Assembly (NCBI GenBank): GCA_025642075.2
Contig: JAODUO010001807.1
Location: 101,524-165,523, forward strand
Length of the DNA: 64,000 nucleotides
Origin: Ridgeia piscesae
Lineage: Eukaryota > Annelida > Polychaeta > Sabellida > Siboglinidae
Direction: 5' to 3'
Numbering within the stretch: position 1 is the stretch's first letter; each line of letters starts with the position of its first letter. The position numbers were made by a program, and so were the translations under genes. Below are positions 45,580 to 58,100 of this stretch, piece by piece. Under the pieces are notes generated by a model, which had not been told where the DNA came from, ran no database searches, and was given only the letters and a program-made list of their open reading frames with translations.

Positions 45580-46890
45580 ATTGTCATAGATATTCCTGTT
45601 CGTTTAATATTTTGAGGTGCCAACATTTGTGTTTATTGGATAATATAAATTAAAGCACTTAATATAAGATACAACATGACACAAACAATGTAGCGATAAA
45701 TGCTATTGTCATTTTGTGAGAGGAATGTCATAGTGGAGTGAAATGTTTGTAAGACGCAGTATTATTTTACCAATTATGTATTCAATACCACATTTACCAA
45801 CATTAGGAAATTGCATGACTGAGCACTGTACTGTCAACTCTAGTGCATAAACACTAAGTGATCATGTAATCAGTTATCAAACCTTAGTTTATGTAATATG
45901 TATCACCACACAAACATACACACATCTCTATTCAATGAAGACAGCAGCTGGAGCAGCATCACCATCTATCTATCTGTGCAATAATATGGGCAATAATAAA
46001 GGCAACTCAGTATCTGTCACTCCTGTCAGCTGTCAAATTAAGATCTTAGTGAGTGTATGTCATCTGCCAGAAAACTTCTGTACTCTATCCATGACCCGTT
46101 CCATCCTTACAGTCCCATTTGCTTTCTTGATAAATGTATCTAGCTTAATCCTGTCCTGGTTGTTGATATTGCCATTTCCAACACACTGCACCAAAGTAAA
46201 GGACACTGTTCACTATTACACTGTAACATATATGCTTCTTATTTGGCGCAGATTGAATTATCTTTTTTCATATAAAAACATAGTAAATTCAAACAGTCAA
46301 TATTTAGCACTACAGCATGTCCTGTTTATTTATAGGGATGGAACCATGGCTCTAGCAAGAACGTCCGGCCAAGTCCTAGCGAACCCTGACAACATGGCTG
46401 TTTTCTGTTCAGGACGCAAGCAATTGGAGCTGCAGAAGACACTACAGCTGTATGTTTACCTGCAGATCCACCAGCCCATGGCAGACAGAAAGAGAGAATG
46501 GTGAATTACATCTTTGTCAGAACTCTGGCCTGGCCGCTGCCCACAATGACTGTCCATGTCGGAATTGCAGTCCTTGGTACAGATATGCCCAAGCTAATGA
46601 AACAAGATCTGCTGGTGTCAAGAGTCAGTTGATTTGTTCATAATCAATCCAACTGCTTATTTACAAATCAACTGGTAATTTGTAAGAGCAGCAGTCAACA
46701 AGTGCTGAGTGTTATCCCATATCTTGTTCTCCGCTGAGAGCACAGAAGTTCCATCTTATGGCTGGTATACACTGGTATGACTCTCTGTACCCTTCGACCA
46801 AGCCTGCCATGGATCCACCAGGTAAAACTCTCTGTATATGGCCGACTTGGACACCTGAAATAAAATAAGGCCTAAATAAATATATCAACT
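45580..46890. other. No recognised gene
   Basis: A 189-codon plus-strand frame (45,935-46,504) has a hydrophobic centre (FAFLINVSSLILSWLLILPF) but no recognised motif, and its composition is ordinary for this AT-rich region; I do not call it a gene. Confidence 0.3.
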
Positions 46891-46892
46891 AT

Positions 46893-47180
46893 GTACAGTG
46901 GCGCAGTGGTTTAAAGCTTTGGACTCGGCTTCAGACTCTCAACTACGAGAACGAAACCATGTGGTGCTGTGTCGAACCTTGGGCAAGGCTGTTCACCCGT
47001 CATTGCTCCAATTCACTCAGCTGTGTAAACAAGTAACTGGCTATAGACGATGGTGGATATTTGTACACAAACCGCCTTGATTAATTAATTACAGCTTGGC
47101 TGGATGCTTCCCACAGTCATGAGATGGTGTTTAATTAAGTAGGTCTGCCAGGGAGTAAAGTGTAAAGCACTTTGACAAGG
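46893..47180 (+). mobile_element. tRNA-derived SINE
   Basis: The head has a good RNA polymerase III A box (TGGCGCAGTGG, 46,899) and, about 45 bp on, a weak B box (GAACGAAACC). The body has the central motif CCTTGGGCAAGGC...CATTGCTCC...TCACTCAGCTGTGTAAA found in several widespread SINE families of marine animals, and the 3' part contains GTGTAAAGCACTTTGA, a usual tail segment. No poly-A tail or clear target duplication was identified. Confidence 0.7.
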
Positions 47181-47189
47181 ACAATGCTA

Positions 47190-47340
47190 AGCAGACATTG
47201 GGTCAAATACATTGACATTTATTTAAATACAAATACTCTTGAGGGATCAAAATACTTTTTATTCCTAGACATCAATTACAGATACTTAAAAAGTATTTAA
47301 ATATTTTCAAATACAACTGTATTTGCCCCCATGTTTGAGG
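47190..47340. mobile_element. Short MITE-like copy related to the nested hAT-type element
   Basis: CATTGGGTCAAATAC near the left end faces GTATTTGCCCCCATG near the right end, and the interior repeats AAATACTTT/AAAGTATTT words as in 44,138-44,936. It directly follows the SINE tail. Target duplication not clear. Confidence 0.6.
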
Positions 47341-48760
47341 ATTGGACACCGCACTATACAAGAACTGTGTTGACAGGTGACATATGAAAATGGAGGTAAC
47401 TCAATCCATTATCATTGTAGAATACATGTTGTGTTTTTATAAAATCATTGAAACGTTTTTTTAGTTCTGACATAGTGGACAACTGGGCATGCTACTCGAA
47501 ATGTTCTAGAATGATCCTAAATCAGTTACTGTTAAACATTAATTGTTGGGTATATTTCTACTATAGAATAATGTGTGGTGTTTTCATTGTATGAAATATC
47601 ATTTGTATTATATAAATGTTGTATCATGTTAGTTTGCTTGGTGTTCTGGTTGCTCTAATGTTATTTTCATTGTCAATAAATTGTGAGCAACACATTTCAC
47701 TGTTTATAATACATGAACATATACTTACATTTTTGTTGGCAGATACATGTGAAAGTTGTCTAACCGGTTACATTTGGAAGCACTGTCTGCTCCAAACACA
47801 GAATATAAAATCCATGGTCATTTGTAATATATCATGGCACATCTGAAACAGAACCAGATGTTTAAATTAGTTTTTCATGAATAAGAAATATTAGTAGCAC
47901 AATGTGGAACCTGACGGCTACTATTATGGCTACCTCGCCACTATTATGGTTACCTCGACAACAAAGTTACATTGCAATTAAGATCACCGCAGAATATACA
48001 TAAATATATCCACATATGTTATAGTTTAGAATATTTGTTCTGCTAGTTATGTTACTTTTACCCAGTTCAACTGGTTATTTTTAATAGAGACATTCCACTG
48101 TACATATATTTCAGCTAAAAAACTACTATTATTCAGCATGAAGTCGATTTCATAAAGAACATGGGTGGTGATTTTCTTTATTTAGCCCTCCAGAATTATG
48201 CTCCAAACTCTCCCTTTAAATATACCACACCTATTAAAAGAACAATCAATATTGACACCACATAGTTAGATAATTAATCTTTCCCCTATAGTTCTACTGG
48301 TGTGTTCTATTTATATCTGTGATTGACACACATCTGTTTCATAGCCGCACAGGTCATGCTATGTCAATAATACAAAAGCATGCCACAGTCGCTACTGTTA
48401 ATATAATAATGTCCAGTATTTGAAAAACAACAATTAATCTGCATTTTTGTCACAGTTGTGGACAATTTGGAAATTGATTCCTGAAAACAGTTTTAAGCTA
48501 GGGCGAAGGACCGAGCCTGTCACTCTGTGTGGGTGTCAGGCTGACATAAATCGCAGAGCCATGCCCATGACCCCATATGATATTTGTTTCAAATTGGGAA
48601 ACGTCACGTTGTGTATAACATATCCGACACTACACCACTGATTTGGAGAATAATACACGGCATGGCTGTGACTAAGAAGAAACTCGCCGAATCCCGGGAT
48701 CGAATGCGAGGCCATCAATCATCAAAATACCTGTCAGTGTTTCGAAGTTTCAGCGAGTTT
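47341..48760. other. No recognised gene
   Basis: AT-rich sequence with a short direct repeat GGCTAC(T/C)...CTATTATGG near 47,918-47,950. I see no supported feature up to the edge of the right arm. Confidence 0.4.
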
Positions 48761-48767
48761 CTACCAC

Positions 48768-49238
48768 TTGTCAATGTCGCCTCGGCTTGTTACTCGCTCT
48801 GCATTTCGGCCTAATGCAAAGCCAAGGGAGGGCAGCAGCAACGCTGAAGACGACTCGCAGGCCACCTTCACCCTGCGAGTACTAGAGTTGCTCGGAGACA
48901 CGGAAGTGGTGTCGAAAATAAAAAGAGCCCTTTATCCCGACGACCTAATGGCAGAAATAAAGGAACTTAGAGCGGAGATCACTCAATTGCGCAGTGTAAT
49001 TGATGAAAAAGACAGAGTTAATGGTGATCTGCACGATAGGGTCAATGTGCTTGAGGCAAGCGTAGATGCTTCCCAGCAGTATGGTCGCCGTGCAAATTTG
49101 CGCATTCAGGAGGTTGTGGTGTCGGACGCAGGCGAAGACGCTTGCGCCAAAGTGCTGGAAGTCATCAACAGCACGGTGCTAAGACGCATCCTGCTCACAT
49201 CTGTTATGTTAAATATAGAAATATCTATAATCAGTTAA
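48768..49238 (+). pseudogene. LINE ORF1-like protein, 3'-truncated (right arm)
   Basis: The frame reads through the coiled-coil stretch (LMAEIKELRAEITQLRSVID) into DRVNVLEASVDASQQYGRRANLRIQ and GEDACAKVLEVINST without the micro-insertion of the left copy. It then runs out of homology at the deletion. The first 14 residues, before the shared FRPNAKPREG, come from non-homologous sequence upstream. Confidence 0.7.
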
Positions 49239-50985
49239 AACAAATTGCAAAAACAACCTACTATGCTAATCAATTAAACACATTCAAGAATGACTCTAAA
49301 AAACATGGAAATTACAAAACAATTGATTAAAAAACCGATATATCTGGCATTTCTTTACATTTCAAACATAATAATGCTGTAATTAAAGATCCTGACCAAA
49401 TATCTAATGCATTTTGTAATTTCTTTACAAATGTTGGTCCAAGCCACGCCACTGCAATACCTCAAACCAAAAAACAGTTTACATCTTATTTTCAGAATTG
49501 CCCTAAACGTAATTCAAATAGTATGTTCATGACCCCAACCGATGCAAGTGAGATCAGGCAAATAATAAAGTCACTTCAACCTAAGAAAAGTATAAGTCAC
49601 GACAATTTGAGTCCGCTTGTTATAAAGTTATTTTGGTGAGCAAATACCTATGTCTTTATCTATTTTAATAAGCATGTCAGTGTCTCAGGGAATAGTACCA
49701 GATGAATTGAAAATTGCGTAATTTATACCTGTCCATAAGTCAAACGCTAATGTTTCTTATTACAGACCTATATCATTGTTACCTTCAATTTCTAAAATTC
49801 TGGGACAAGTTGTATATAAAAGGACTTTTCATTTCATTCAAGCTAATAAATATTAAATAATAACCAATATGGTTTTCGTGAAAAACATTCAACAAGAAAT
49901 GCTATAACCGCACTTACTAGTGATGTTATAAAAGCTTTGGAAAATAAAGACACGGTCCTTAGTGTTTTCTTAGATTTAAGTAAAGCATTCGATACAATTG
50001 ATCACCAAATCTTATTATATAAACTTGAATTTTATGGAATAAGGGGTACTCCTCTCAAATGGTTTAAACGTTATCTGTCAAATCGGAAACAATATGTTAA
50101 GTATAATAACAGTGATTCGCTTCAACGGGACATCACATACGGCGTCCCGCAGGGGTCTATACTCGCCTCGCTCCTGTTTATAATATACATAAATGATCTT
50201 CCGTTTTGTGTAAAGCATTGTAAAACTGTACTATTTGCTGATGACACTACTATATACAAGAATGAAAACAAGTTAATAATATATACGAAGATATGAATAA
50301 GGAACGTCAAATATTAGCTGACTGGTTTCGTGCTAATAAATTAAATCTAAATATTTCCAAAACGAAATGCATGTTATTCTGTAGATCCCCTCCTCCTGAG
50401 AATGAAAAACTTATTTTATCAATGGCTAATACAATTATCCAGATTATATGAATTGTGTACAATTTCTAGGTCATCATATTGATAACAAAAACTTGATTGG
50501 CACGAACACATAAACAAATGCAAAAATAAATTAACCAGTGCTTTAAATGTAATCAATAAAGTTAACAGCTACCTTCCTGTGTCCGCACTTAAAACAATTT
50601 ATTACACTTTAGTTTACCCTTACTTGACATATGGAATCATATTGTGGGGGTCTACATATAAAACGTACTTGACAAAATTATTTATTATCAAAAAACAAAT
50701 AGTTCGATCTATACTCAAACTAAATTATTGGGAACATTCTCACCCCACCTTTACGTGCTTAAAATTATTTAAATTGAATCATGTATACGAACAGGAAATT
50801 GGAAAATGTATGTATAATTATGTTCACAGGAGTCTACCTCATTATTTATCCGATATCTTTACATTTACCCATGATATACACATTCACGAAACTAGACAAA
50901 CCTCACACATACGTCTTTTTGCTTCTCCAAAAATACGATTTGCGATTCGCGATTCCAAAAATAAATATTCATTCATTCATTCTGC
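48811..50985 (+). mobile_element. Non-LTR retrotransposon, internally deleted (right arm)
   Basis: This mirrors 30,662-35,283. ORF1 starts within 48,768-49,238 and is fused by deletion near 49,185 to sequence just before the RT, so the rest of ORF1, the endonuclease and the (TACA)n region are gone. The RT follows (49,330-50,460) and then the C-terminal part (50,579-51,040), and the (ATTC)n 3' end is at about 50,961-50,983. Another 500-bp deletion sits near 50,925. The catalytic FADD is intact, but frameshifts near 49,637 and 50,285 break the frame. Confidence 0.8.
49937..50296 (+). pseudogene. LINE reverse transcriptase core (right arm)
   Basis: Near-identical to the left-arm core: motifs A ([10 protein letters not shown]), B ([12 protein letters not shown], where GP is changed to AS) and C (FADDTT). 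A frameshift just after YKNENK moves the rest into another frame. Confidence 0.8.
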
Positions 50986-51040
50986 GCCACGAACTGAATC
51001 GAGACGGTCTGGAGCACGCCGAAAAGCGTCTTCAACGTGA
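50579..51040 (+). pseudogene. LINE C-terminal region (right arm)
   Basis: Same SALKTIYYTLVYPYLTYGI segment as the left copy. After RLFAS the frame passes the 500-bp deletion into the 3' end and flank (KNKYSFIHSAPRTESRR), so its last 35 residues are not element protein. Confidence 0.75.
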
Positions 51041-52269
51041 CACAGCGGTCCGTCAGTGACAACGACATGCACTAACGATGGTCCTGGGCAGCGGACGCCC
51101 TTCGCCCACAACAGTGAGATGTTGTCCTATAATAATAATAGTGACAAGAACAAATCAACAAAACTATAACAATAATAACGATAATAATAATACTAAAGCA
51201 TTATATATGTAGCAGCGTAAATGAGGTTACCCTTTTCGAAGGCGCTATTACAAGACATAATAAAAGCACTAAACACATTCAACATTATAAAAACGTGGCA
51301 TCAAATGTCCTATTAAATTAACATTAAGAGAACACATTATATTATAATATACATTTAAAAGAACTATAAATGTTATATAAAAAGTCACATAATAAAAAGT
51401 AAATAATATGTAGGCGCGGCGCGTTTTGTTTTTCCAGTTTTGTCCGTTTTGTTTTTCCAGTTGTTTCTGCTTTGTTTTGTAAACATTACTTGTCTGTAAA
51501 CTTACTGTCGTTATTTTGCTTTGTTTTTGTAAACATAACGCGTCTGTAAACTCATCGTGTCTGTAAACTTGTCGCTACTGACACACGCGAATACATTCGG
51601 AGACTCGCGGACACACACGAACACATACGGACACACACGGACACAGACACGCACAAGAATGCGCACACGCACGCGCACCGCGAAATATGTAAGTTCCATA
51701 CGTGGAGAACGTGACCTATGTGACCTACATACTGGACATGAAGTGATACCACCTATGAATAAACGTGTCCAGACTTGTTAAACTAGGCAAAAACCTCACC
51801 CTCCGCACCATTGCTCCTCCACTTCCCCGCTCTCCGCTCCAGCACACGCACGCACACACGCCAGTTTTGTCCGTTTTTATTTTTTATTTTTGCCCGGGTT
51901 TTTTTCGTTTTACCGATTTTTGTTTTCATTTTTCTTTCTTCAGTTTTCCGTTTTTTTCTCCAGTTTTGTCTGCTTTGTTTTGTTTTGTAAACATACGTGT
52001 CTGTAAACTTATTGTCGTTGTTTTGTTTTGTTAACATAACGTGTCTCTAAACTCACCGTGTCTGTAAACTTGTAGTGCCTGACACACGCGAACACTTTCG
52101 GACACACGCGGACACACACGAATACATGCAGACACGCACAGACAAATATGGACAAGCAAACGAACGCGCACATGCACACACATGCGCACGCACGACATAT
52201 GTAAGTTCCATACGTGGAGAACGTGACCTATGTGACATACATACTGGACACGAAGTGATACCATCATAT
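50984..52269. repeat. GTGTCCG / TTTGTTTTG repeat block, right arm
   Basis: Mirror of 30,660-29,569 and 27,840-27,790: the TCTGGAGCACGCCGAAAAGC flank of the LINE, the CGCGGACACACACGAACAC runs (two, near 51,605 and 52,095), two inverse copies of AGTATGTAGGTCACATAGG, and TGTCTGTAAACTT units. It ends at the Ty3/gypsy insertion. No gene. Confidence 0.6.
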
Positions 52270-52739
52270 ACTAAGAAGTCCAAGTTCGGCTTGGTAGCAA
52301 ACACGTTTTTTTTCCTCCCAATACACAGTACAAACATCTTCCATCTCTTCTTTTCTCTCCTCTCTCGTCTCTTCCTTCCCTAGGCTTATATGCTATCTGC
52401 CAAGAGGCAGTCACTAACTAGACATGCATTTCCTTATTTAGTTAGGCTATCTGCGCAACTCTCTGGCTAAGCTTCGGACAAGGCTCGGACTCCCCTCTCG
52501 GTAGGTCCGAGAGATAATAATAGTATAGCTGTGCTTCTTCCTATAGTGCGGCTAAGGCCAACTAGAATAGCACTACTGACCCTCCCAGCAGTGCCGCCTA
52601 CGGCCAACAAGAATAGCAACCCATTATCGTCACTAATAACCTACAGCCACTAGTCCAGCTATCTACGACTTATTGTGTCTTGCTTCCTACTTCGTGCTTT
52701 CATATCTCTGCTTCAAAATATATCCTTGCGATTCTTACA
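52270..52739 (-). repeat. 3' LTR (plus-strand left copy)
   Basis: Read on the element strand it begins TGTAAGAATCGCAAGG, right after the purine tract, and ends at GGACTTCTTAGT. The outer end lacks a clean CA. It contains the TCTGCCAAGAGGCAGTC and GGCTAAGGCCAACTAGAATAG segments shared with the other LTR. Confidence 0.85.
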
Positions 52740-52752
52740 TCTCCCCCCCCCC
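52740..52752 (-). other. Polypurine tract
   Basis: On the element strand GGGGGGGGGGAGA lies immediately before the TGTAAGAATC start of the 3' LTR, where plus-strand DNA priming is expected. Confidence 0.75.
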
Positions 52753-53310
52753 TAACAAAAGTGAATCCTCTGGATTCACGTCAGGAGAAGAAACCAAGAA
52801 GCGGAAGGAATACAATATAGAGAAGCAACGACCTGCACATAGGAATGGCCAAGCACAAAAAGACTAATAATACACAAGCCATACAACACAAACTAATCTA
52901 TGTAAGCATGCCAACCAACATTGAGAGTATATAATGATATTAATTTAACCGGCCGGTTTAAATTAAATATCGAAGAACACCAAATAAACTGTAAGCAAAA
53001 GACATACTCTCAATATACATGCAAGTAAAACCGACAATCCAAATGATAGTCATTAAAATCGTAATCAAGCGTAACCAATTACTTATACAAACACCACACA
53101 TAATAGCAAGAGCGTAGGGACACGATCAGCACAGCCTAGCAGAGAGACTGTGACAGTCAAGACAATCGGCGTCCTACAACAATAATACTAAGTAGTAAAA
53201 CAAAACATCGATATACACAGCAATTAACACACAAACTTCAAACAAATCGATGCAATAACCAAATATGCGGAAAGGGCCCTTAGACTATTGAGTTAGCCAG
53301 GCCTGGCGTT

Positions 53311-55137
53311 CTAATGGACATGACGTCCGTTAGATTGAATAGCCGCGCTACCCAGAGCGAAAAAACTAGAGGAAGGTTCCCCTGGCAAAAGAACAGTATC
53401 CCCCGCTCGGAGCGTCCGTGGAGCGAAGCCGACAGGAAGAGTGTGATCGGTGGCAGGCGTGGTATCTGCAGACAAGGGCCTGTCCTGAGGAGTCGGATTA
53501 ATACCGGTTAGACAAAATGTTGGACGTCCTAGATAGAAATAGACGCCGACACCCGCAACGGTAAACAACATGAGTAACAAGGCGAAATTCAGAAAAGGTA
53601 AGTTGTCGACATAACCATCCCATTAATATCCGAAAATTTGTCGTCGTCCTGCATTTCGAAAAAGGTGTGTAATTTAACATCTGGCAGGACAGGCAACGAT
53701 TTCCACGCTGCAGCAGGAAAAAGCTTGGTAATGGCTGTGTGACTAACTGTTGTAGACAAATTAAAAGGATGAACAGTGATAATTGGCAACTTCCAGGCCA
53801 AAGTGGAAGTCGTCTTGTACAAACGTTGCAATGTCCAAGACTGTCCGCTAATGCGACACCTTGGCTTAACAGTTAACACGGATAAACCCGGATGCAGAAT
53901 ACCTGTAATACTCGCCTGCCCCGCACAGTAACATTTAAATGGTTCACCCGGTGAGAGAATAGCAAATGTACCTTCCTGTAATTCCTGTATATCGTGACTT
54001 GGCGTCGCATTACCCCTAACTGTAACGAAACATTGTTTGCGATGAGAGTCATCATTAGTTAGAACACCCCTAGGACAACGTAGTCCATTGTTGTTATAAA
54101 TGGGGCCCGACATACAGATAGCGGGATCGCGTCCAACACAGTTCCTAGGGAGAAACATACTACCTACACGTGTATTATATGCAACGGTAGGGGGCAATCT
54201 TAATTGCATCGTAAACTCTGCGTGGCCATGTCCAAAAATAATACCTTAAATATTCGACATTATCGGTTAAAGGTAAGTTTGCTGTAAATACTAGACTCGC
54301 ATGGTCTTTCCACATTGGTATAATTATGACATGTTCATAAAACCATTCCAAATGAGGGCTTGAAAATCCCAACGAATTACCTTCGCGTACAATCTTTGCT
54401 AGTTCTGCCGGCGCTAAAATCACTTCCGTTAAACGTCCTGATTCTAAGGAGTCCCGCTGTTGGTCATAAGTGGCCATTTGTCGAAGCCATCTATTATGCA
54501 AACTGATCAGTCCACTTATAGCGTCATCAATGTTCAGACAAGCGGTGAGAACATTCAGTCGACGATCAAAGTCGCGACCAAACGCAGTCATCCAAGTCAT
54601 GACGTGATGTTCTAATTTAGAAACGTATTGTTCTAATTCCCGAATATGCTGACGGTTCACACGAGTGTTGGTATACGTATGATTAACGAGTGTGATAAGA
54701 TGATTCATGTCGTGCACTACATGTAATTCATCATGACGTACCCGCTCGATCCTACGGCGAACTTCAGCGACTTGACGTTCCGTGGCAACTCCAAAGATTT
54801 TACGGAGAATGTCACCTCCCAGATCAAACAACGCACGTAGCTGTGAGGTCCGTAAGGCGTTGAGCCCACGATGAACGAGACGCATTCGTTGCCCGGTGGA
54901 CAGCCACAAGCTGGTCAATCACAGTTTGAATTCGTGTGACAGCCGACACCCAATTAAAATTGAATGTCGGAGCCTCAACAGTGATATAAACACTCCAAGA
55001 AGCTGCTTGTCGCTGGATAGCCGTACCACCAGCACTCCATCGGGAATATGTCGTGGCGTATTAAAAGACACACACGGTGCCAGTAACACACCAATCATTA
55101 ACGCGTAAAGTGCGAAACGAAAGCCACAAGATCGCAT
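53311..55137 (-). pseudogene. env: Envelope-like third gene of the Ty3/gypsy element
   Basis: It lies between pol and the 3' LTR. The ATG at 55,137 begins a good signal peptide (hydrophobic LYALMIGVLLAPC, cleavage probably after CVS). A frame change near 54,930 leads to a 247-residue piece (54,918-54,175) that starts with a glycine-containing, amphipathic stretch after an Arg-rich site (GLNALRTSQLRALFDLGGDI) and continues with long helices, the layout of the fusion subunit of errantivirus and baculovirus F-type envelope proteins. Another frame change near 54,190 gives a Cys-rich 206-residue piece (54,209-53,589), and after a further break a membrane segment (LLMLFTVAGVGVYFYLG, 53,580-53,530) and cytoplasmic tail to 53,311. 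Three breaks make it non-functional. The F-type identity is inferred from layout, not from a search. Confidence 0.6.
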
Positions 55138-58100
55138 CTTGCTCGTTTCTGGACCGACAGTGACGGTGGCGTAAGACGTCGTTTACGTAACAACCGTAGA
55201 ACTGAAGGGGACTGTTCACAAGGATCGATCATCCACTGGTCGCGTGCTCTACGTAACACTATCGGTGGAACCGAATCGTCCTGAGTTGAACTGGTGCTAG
55301 GCGGCGCAGCGACTGCTGTATGTGGGTCAAGCGTCGCTGGCCGGTTTGTGGGCGGCGAAATGTGCTGTGGGCGGGGTACTCGAGCCTGCGTACGAAGTGG
55401 GCGAGGCCGAGTCTCGTCCCAGCAAATATTAGGATCGACAATTCTAAAGCGGTCCCTGTGGATCATTTTAGTCTTACCGGGCGTTTGATGCTTAACCCAC
55501 AAGGTGCTACCCCGAATACGAAATACCTCGTATTGCGGGTCCCAGCGGCTTGTGAATGTTAGAGGCTCGGCGGCCAACACAACTACGGAGTCGCCTATTT
55601 TTGCCTCTTTAGCGGTCGCGCGTTTCTGTATACGTTCCCTGACCTGCGTACGATTATGGGCTGTATTTACCCTGGCTTGTTTGAGAGCCGATGCAAGCTC
55701 ATCTAAGCGATTCCCAAAATAATGGCTATGACGGGTGGACAGTAGTTGAGTAAGTGGCATACGTGGTCGACGGCCATATAACAAATAGAATGGAGAGAAA
55801 TTTGATGTAGAACTGACACTAATTCGATGCGCCAATAAAACATCCGGCAATTTATTTTCCCAATCGGTTGTTCTGTTAGAATAAAGTTTAGAGATCATAT
55901 TTTTTCGTCCTGTGTGATCTTTCCTTAATTGCATTGGCATTTGGTCGGTATGGAGGAGTACGACGATGTTCAATACCCAAATTTTGAAGATATATTTCCC
56001 ATGCCTGCGCACAGAATTCAAGGCCATTATCAGTTATCAAAATTTGCGGAAATGAATGAACAGGAAAGAAATGAAATTGCAAACGCCGACCACACACTAG
56101 CATTAGTCTTATCTTTGATAGGAATCGCTTCCACCCAACCCGTAAGGGAACAGATTATTGTTAATATATAACGATTACCATTCGTGGAACAAATATATGG
56201 TCCGCTCAGGTCGGCACTCACAATAGCCATAGGAGAGTTAGGAATTTCCATACTGCCAAAGGGAACCCTGTCCCGGTGTTGTGTATAGAGCTGGCAAATA
56301 GGGCATATCTTAATAACATCTTTAATGTCTCGTCTCATGCCTGGCCAGACATACGCCTCTAGTACGCGATGAAAAGTTTTCATAGTGGACATATGGCCAA
56401 CCTCTTTATGCGCCCTGATAATAACATTAGAGCAATACACCTTTGGTAACATTAGCCGCGGATATGTGGCTGACAATGGATTAGGTCTTGCGATACTATA
56501 TAAGACGCCTTTAATCAAGGTGAAGTCTGAATCGCCGTCTACAGCGAGCCTACGCTCTTCCTTTTCCTGAGCCGTTTGTATCGTGTTTAAATCAATGCCA
56601 TCATAAATTAACGGTAGTACCTCCTGCATGCGTTGTTCCGGGAAAGCCTCAGGCGAAATCCAATCATCAGAATCTATTATGGCAACATACTCTGTTTTAG
56701 CAGCCGATACAGGCATTCTTGACAGAAAATCAGCGCGCATGTTTAGTTTTCCTTTGTGATAGCAAATTTTAGCTCCGAATTCAGAAAGAAGTACACTCCA
56801 ACATTGTTTACGTGTATTAGCCATTTGCTTAGTGAAAAGATATTTCAAAGGGTTATGATCGCAAAATATAGTAAATTGAACGCCATATAAGTACGGACGT
56901 AATTTCTCAATTGCATAAATGATCGCATATGCTTCACGTTCAATACATGCCCAACGTCTTTGAACCGGATTTAACGCATGAGAGACGTACTGTATAACTC
57001 GTTCTACCCCCTGATTATCATCTTGGACCAAAATAGCTCCCACGGCCACGTCACTTGCGTCTGTGTATAATTTGAACGGTCTATCTAAACGCGGAGCAGC
57101 CATTATTCGTCGTGAAATAAGAGCTTGTTTAAGTGCCTTAAACGCGGCTTCCTGTTCCGAGTTCCACTGAAAGCGTATATGTTTTCCAGTAAGGCTTACC
57201 AAAGGCTCAGCTAAGTCAGCATAATGTGGAATTAAATCTCTGTAGTAACCTGTCATGCCCAAAAAAACAGCGGACTTGTTTAATATTGGTAGGGGTGGAT
57301 CAGAAGAAATGCCATCGGCACTGACCATGTGACCAAGCAATTTAATTTGTTTCAAGCCAATGTGACACTTAGTCGGTTTTAATCTTAGACCAGCGGATCG
57401 TAAGCGGTCAAAAACCAATTGGAGATGTTTTAAATGGGCCTCATCATTTTGAGAGAACACAACAATGTCATAAAGATAGACCAAACAAATGTTTCCTATA
57501 AGGCCGTCTAAAACATTGTCCATAATGCGTTGAAACCAACTAGGCGCAGTGGCCAAGCCAAAAGGCATTTTGAAAAATTCAAACAACCCTCGGTGACAGC
57601 GAAAAGCTGTTTTAGGAATAGTTTCCTGATCCAAGCGGATTTGATGATAACCACTACGTAAGTCTAGTGCACTAAAAACAGTAGAACCTCATAAACTGTC
57701 AAAAATAGTTTTGATGTTTCGAATAGGATATTGGTCTTTTACAGTAACATCATTCAGTTTACGATAGTCAACACAAAAACGCGTAGTACCGTCCTTTTTA
57801 GGAATCAATGTGACTGGGGCAGCCCAGCTAGAAATACTGGGCCGAATAATATGCTGATTTAACATTTCATTAATAGCGTCATCGACCAGTTGACGTTTAT
57901 GTAACGGCGTGCGGTAAGCTGGCAAATAAATCGGAGGCCCGACGGTTTGGATGTGCATCGGAATTTTTTTACAATTTCCTATTGCGTCTTTGTCAACAGA
58001 AAACACATCGGCATTTCGTCGGAGTAACTCATTAAACGGCGGGCTGCCAGTGACAGGTAAAACTGACCCTAATCCGGCGATACCGATATCATTGCTAAAC

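Noticed and set aside
45935..46504. 189-codon plus-strand frame with a hydrophobic centre
   Set aside because: No motif, no homology that I recognise, and composition like the surrounding non-coding sequence.
46899..46960. A functional tRNA gene
   Set aside because: Only the A box is good; the B box is weak and no cloverleaf closes. It is better explained as a SINE head.
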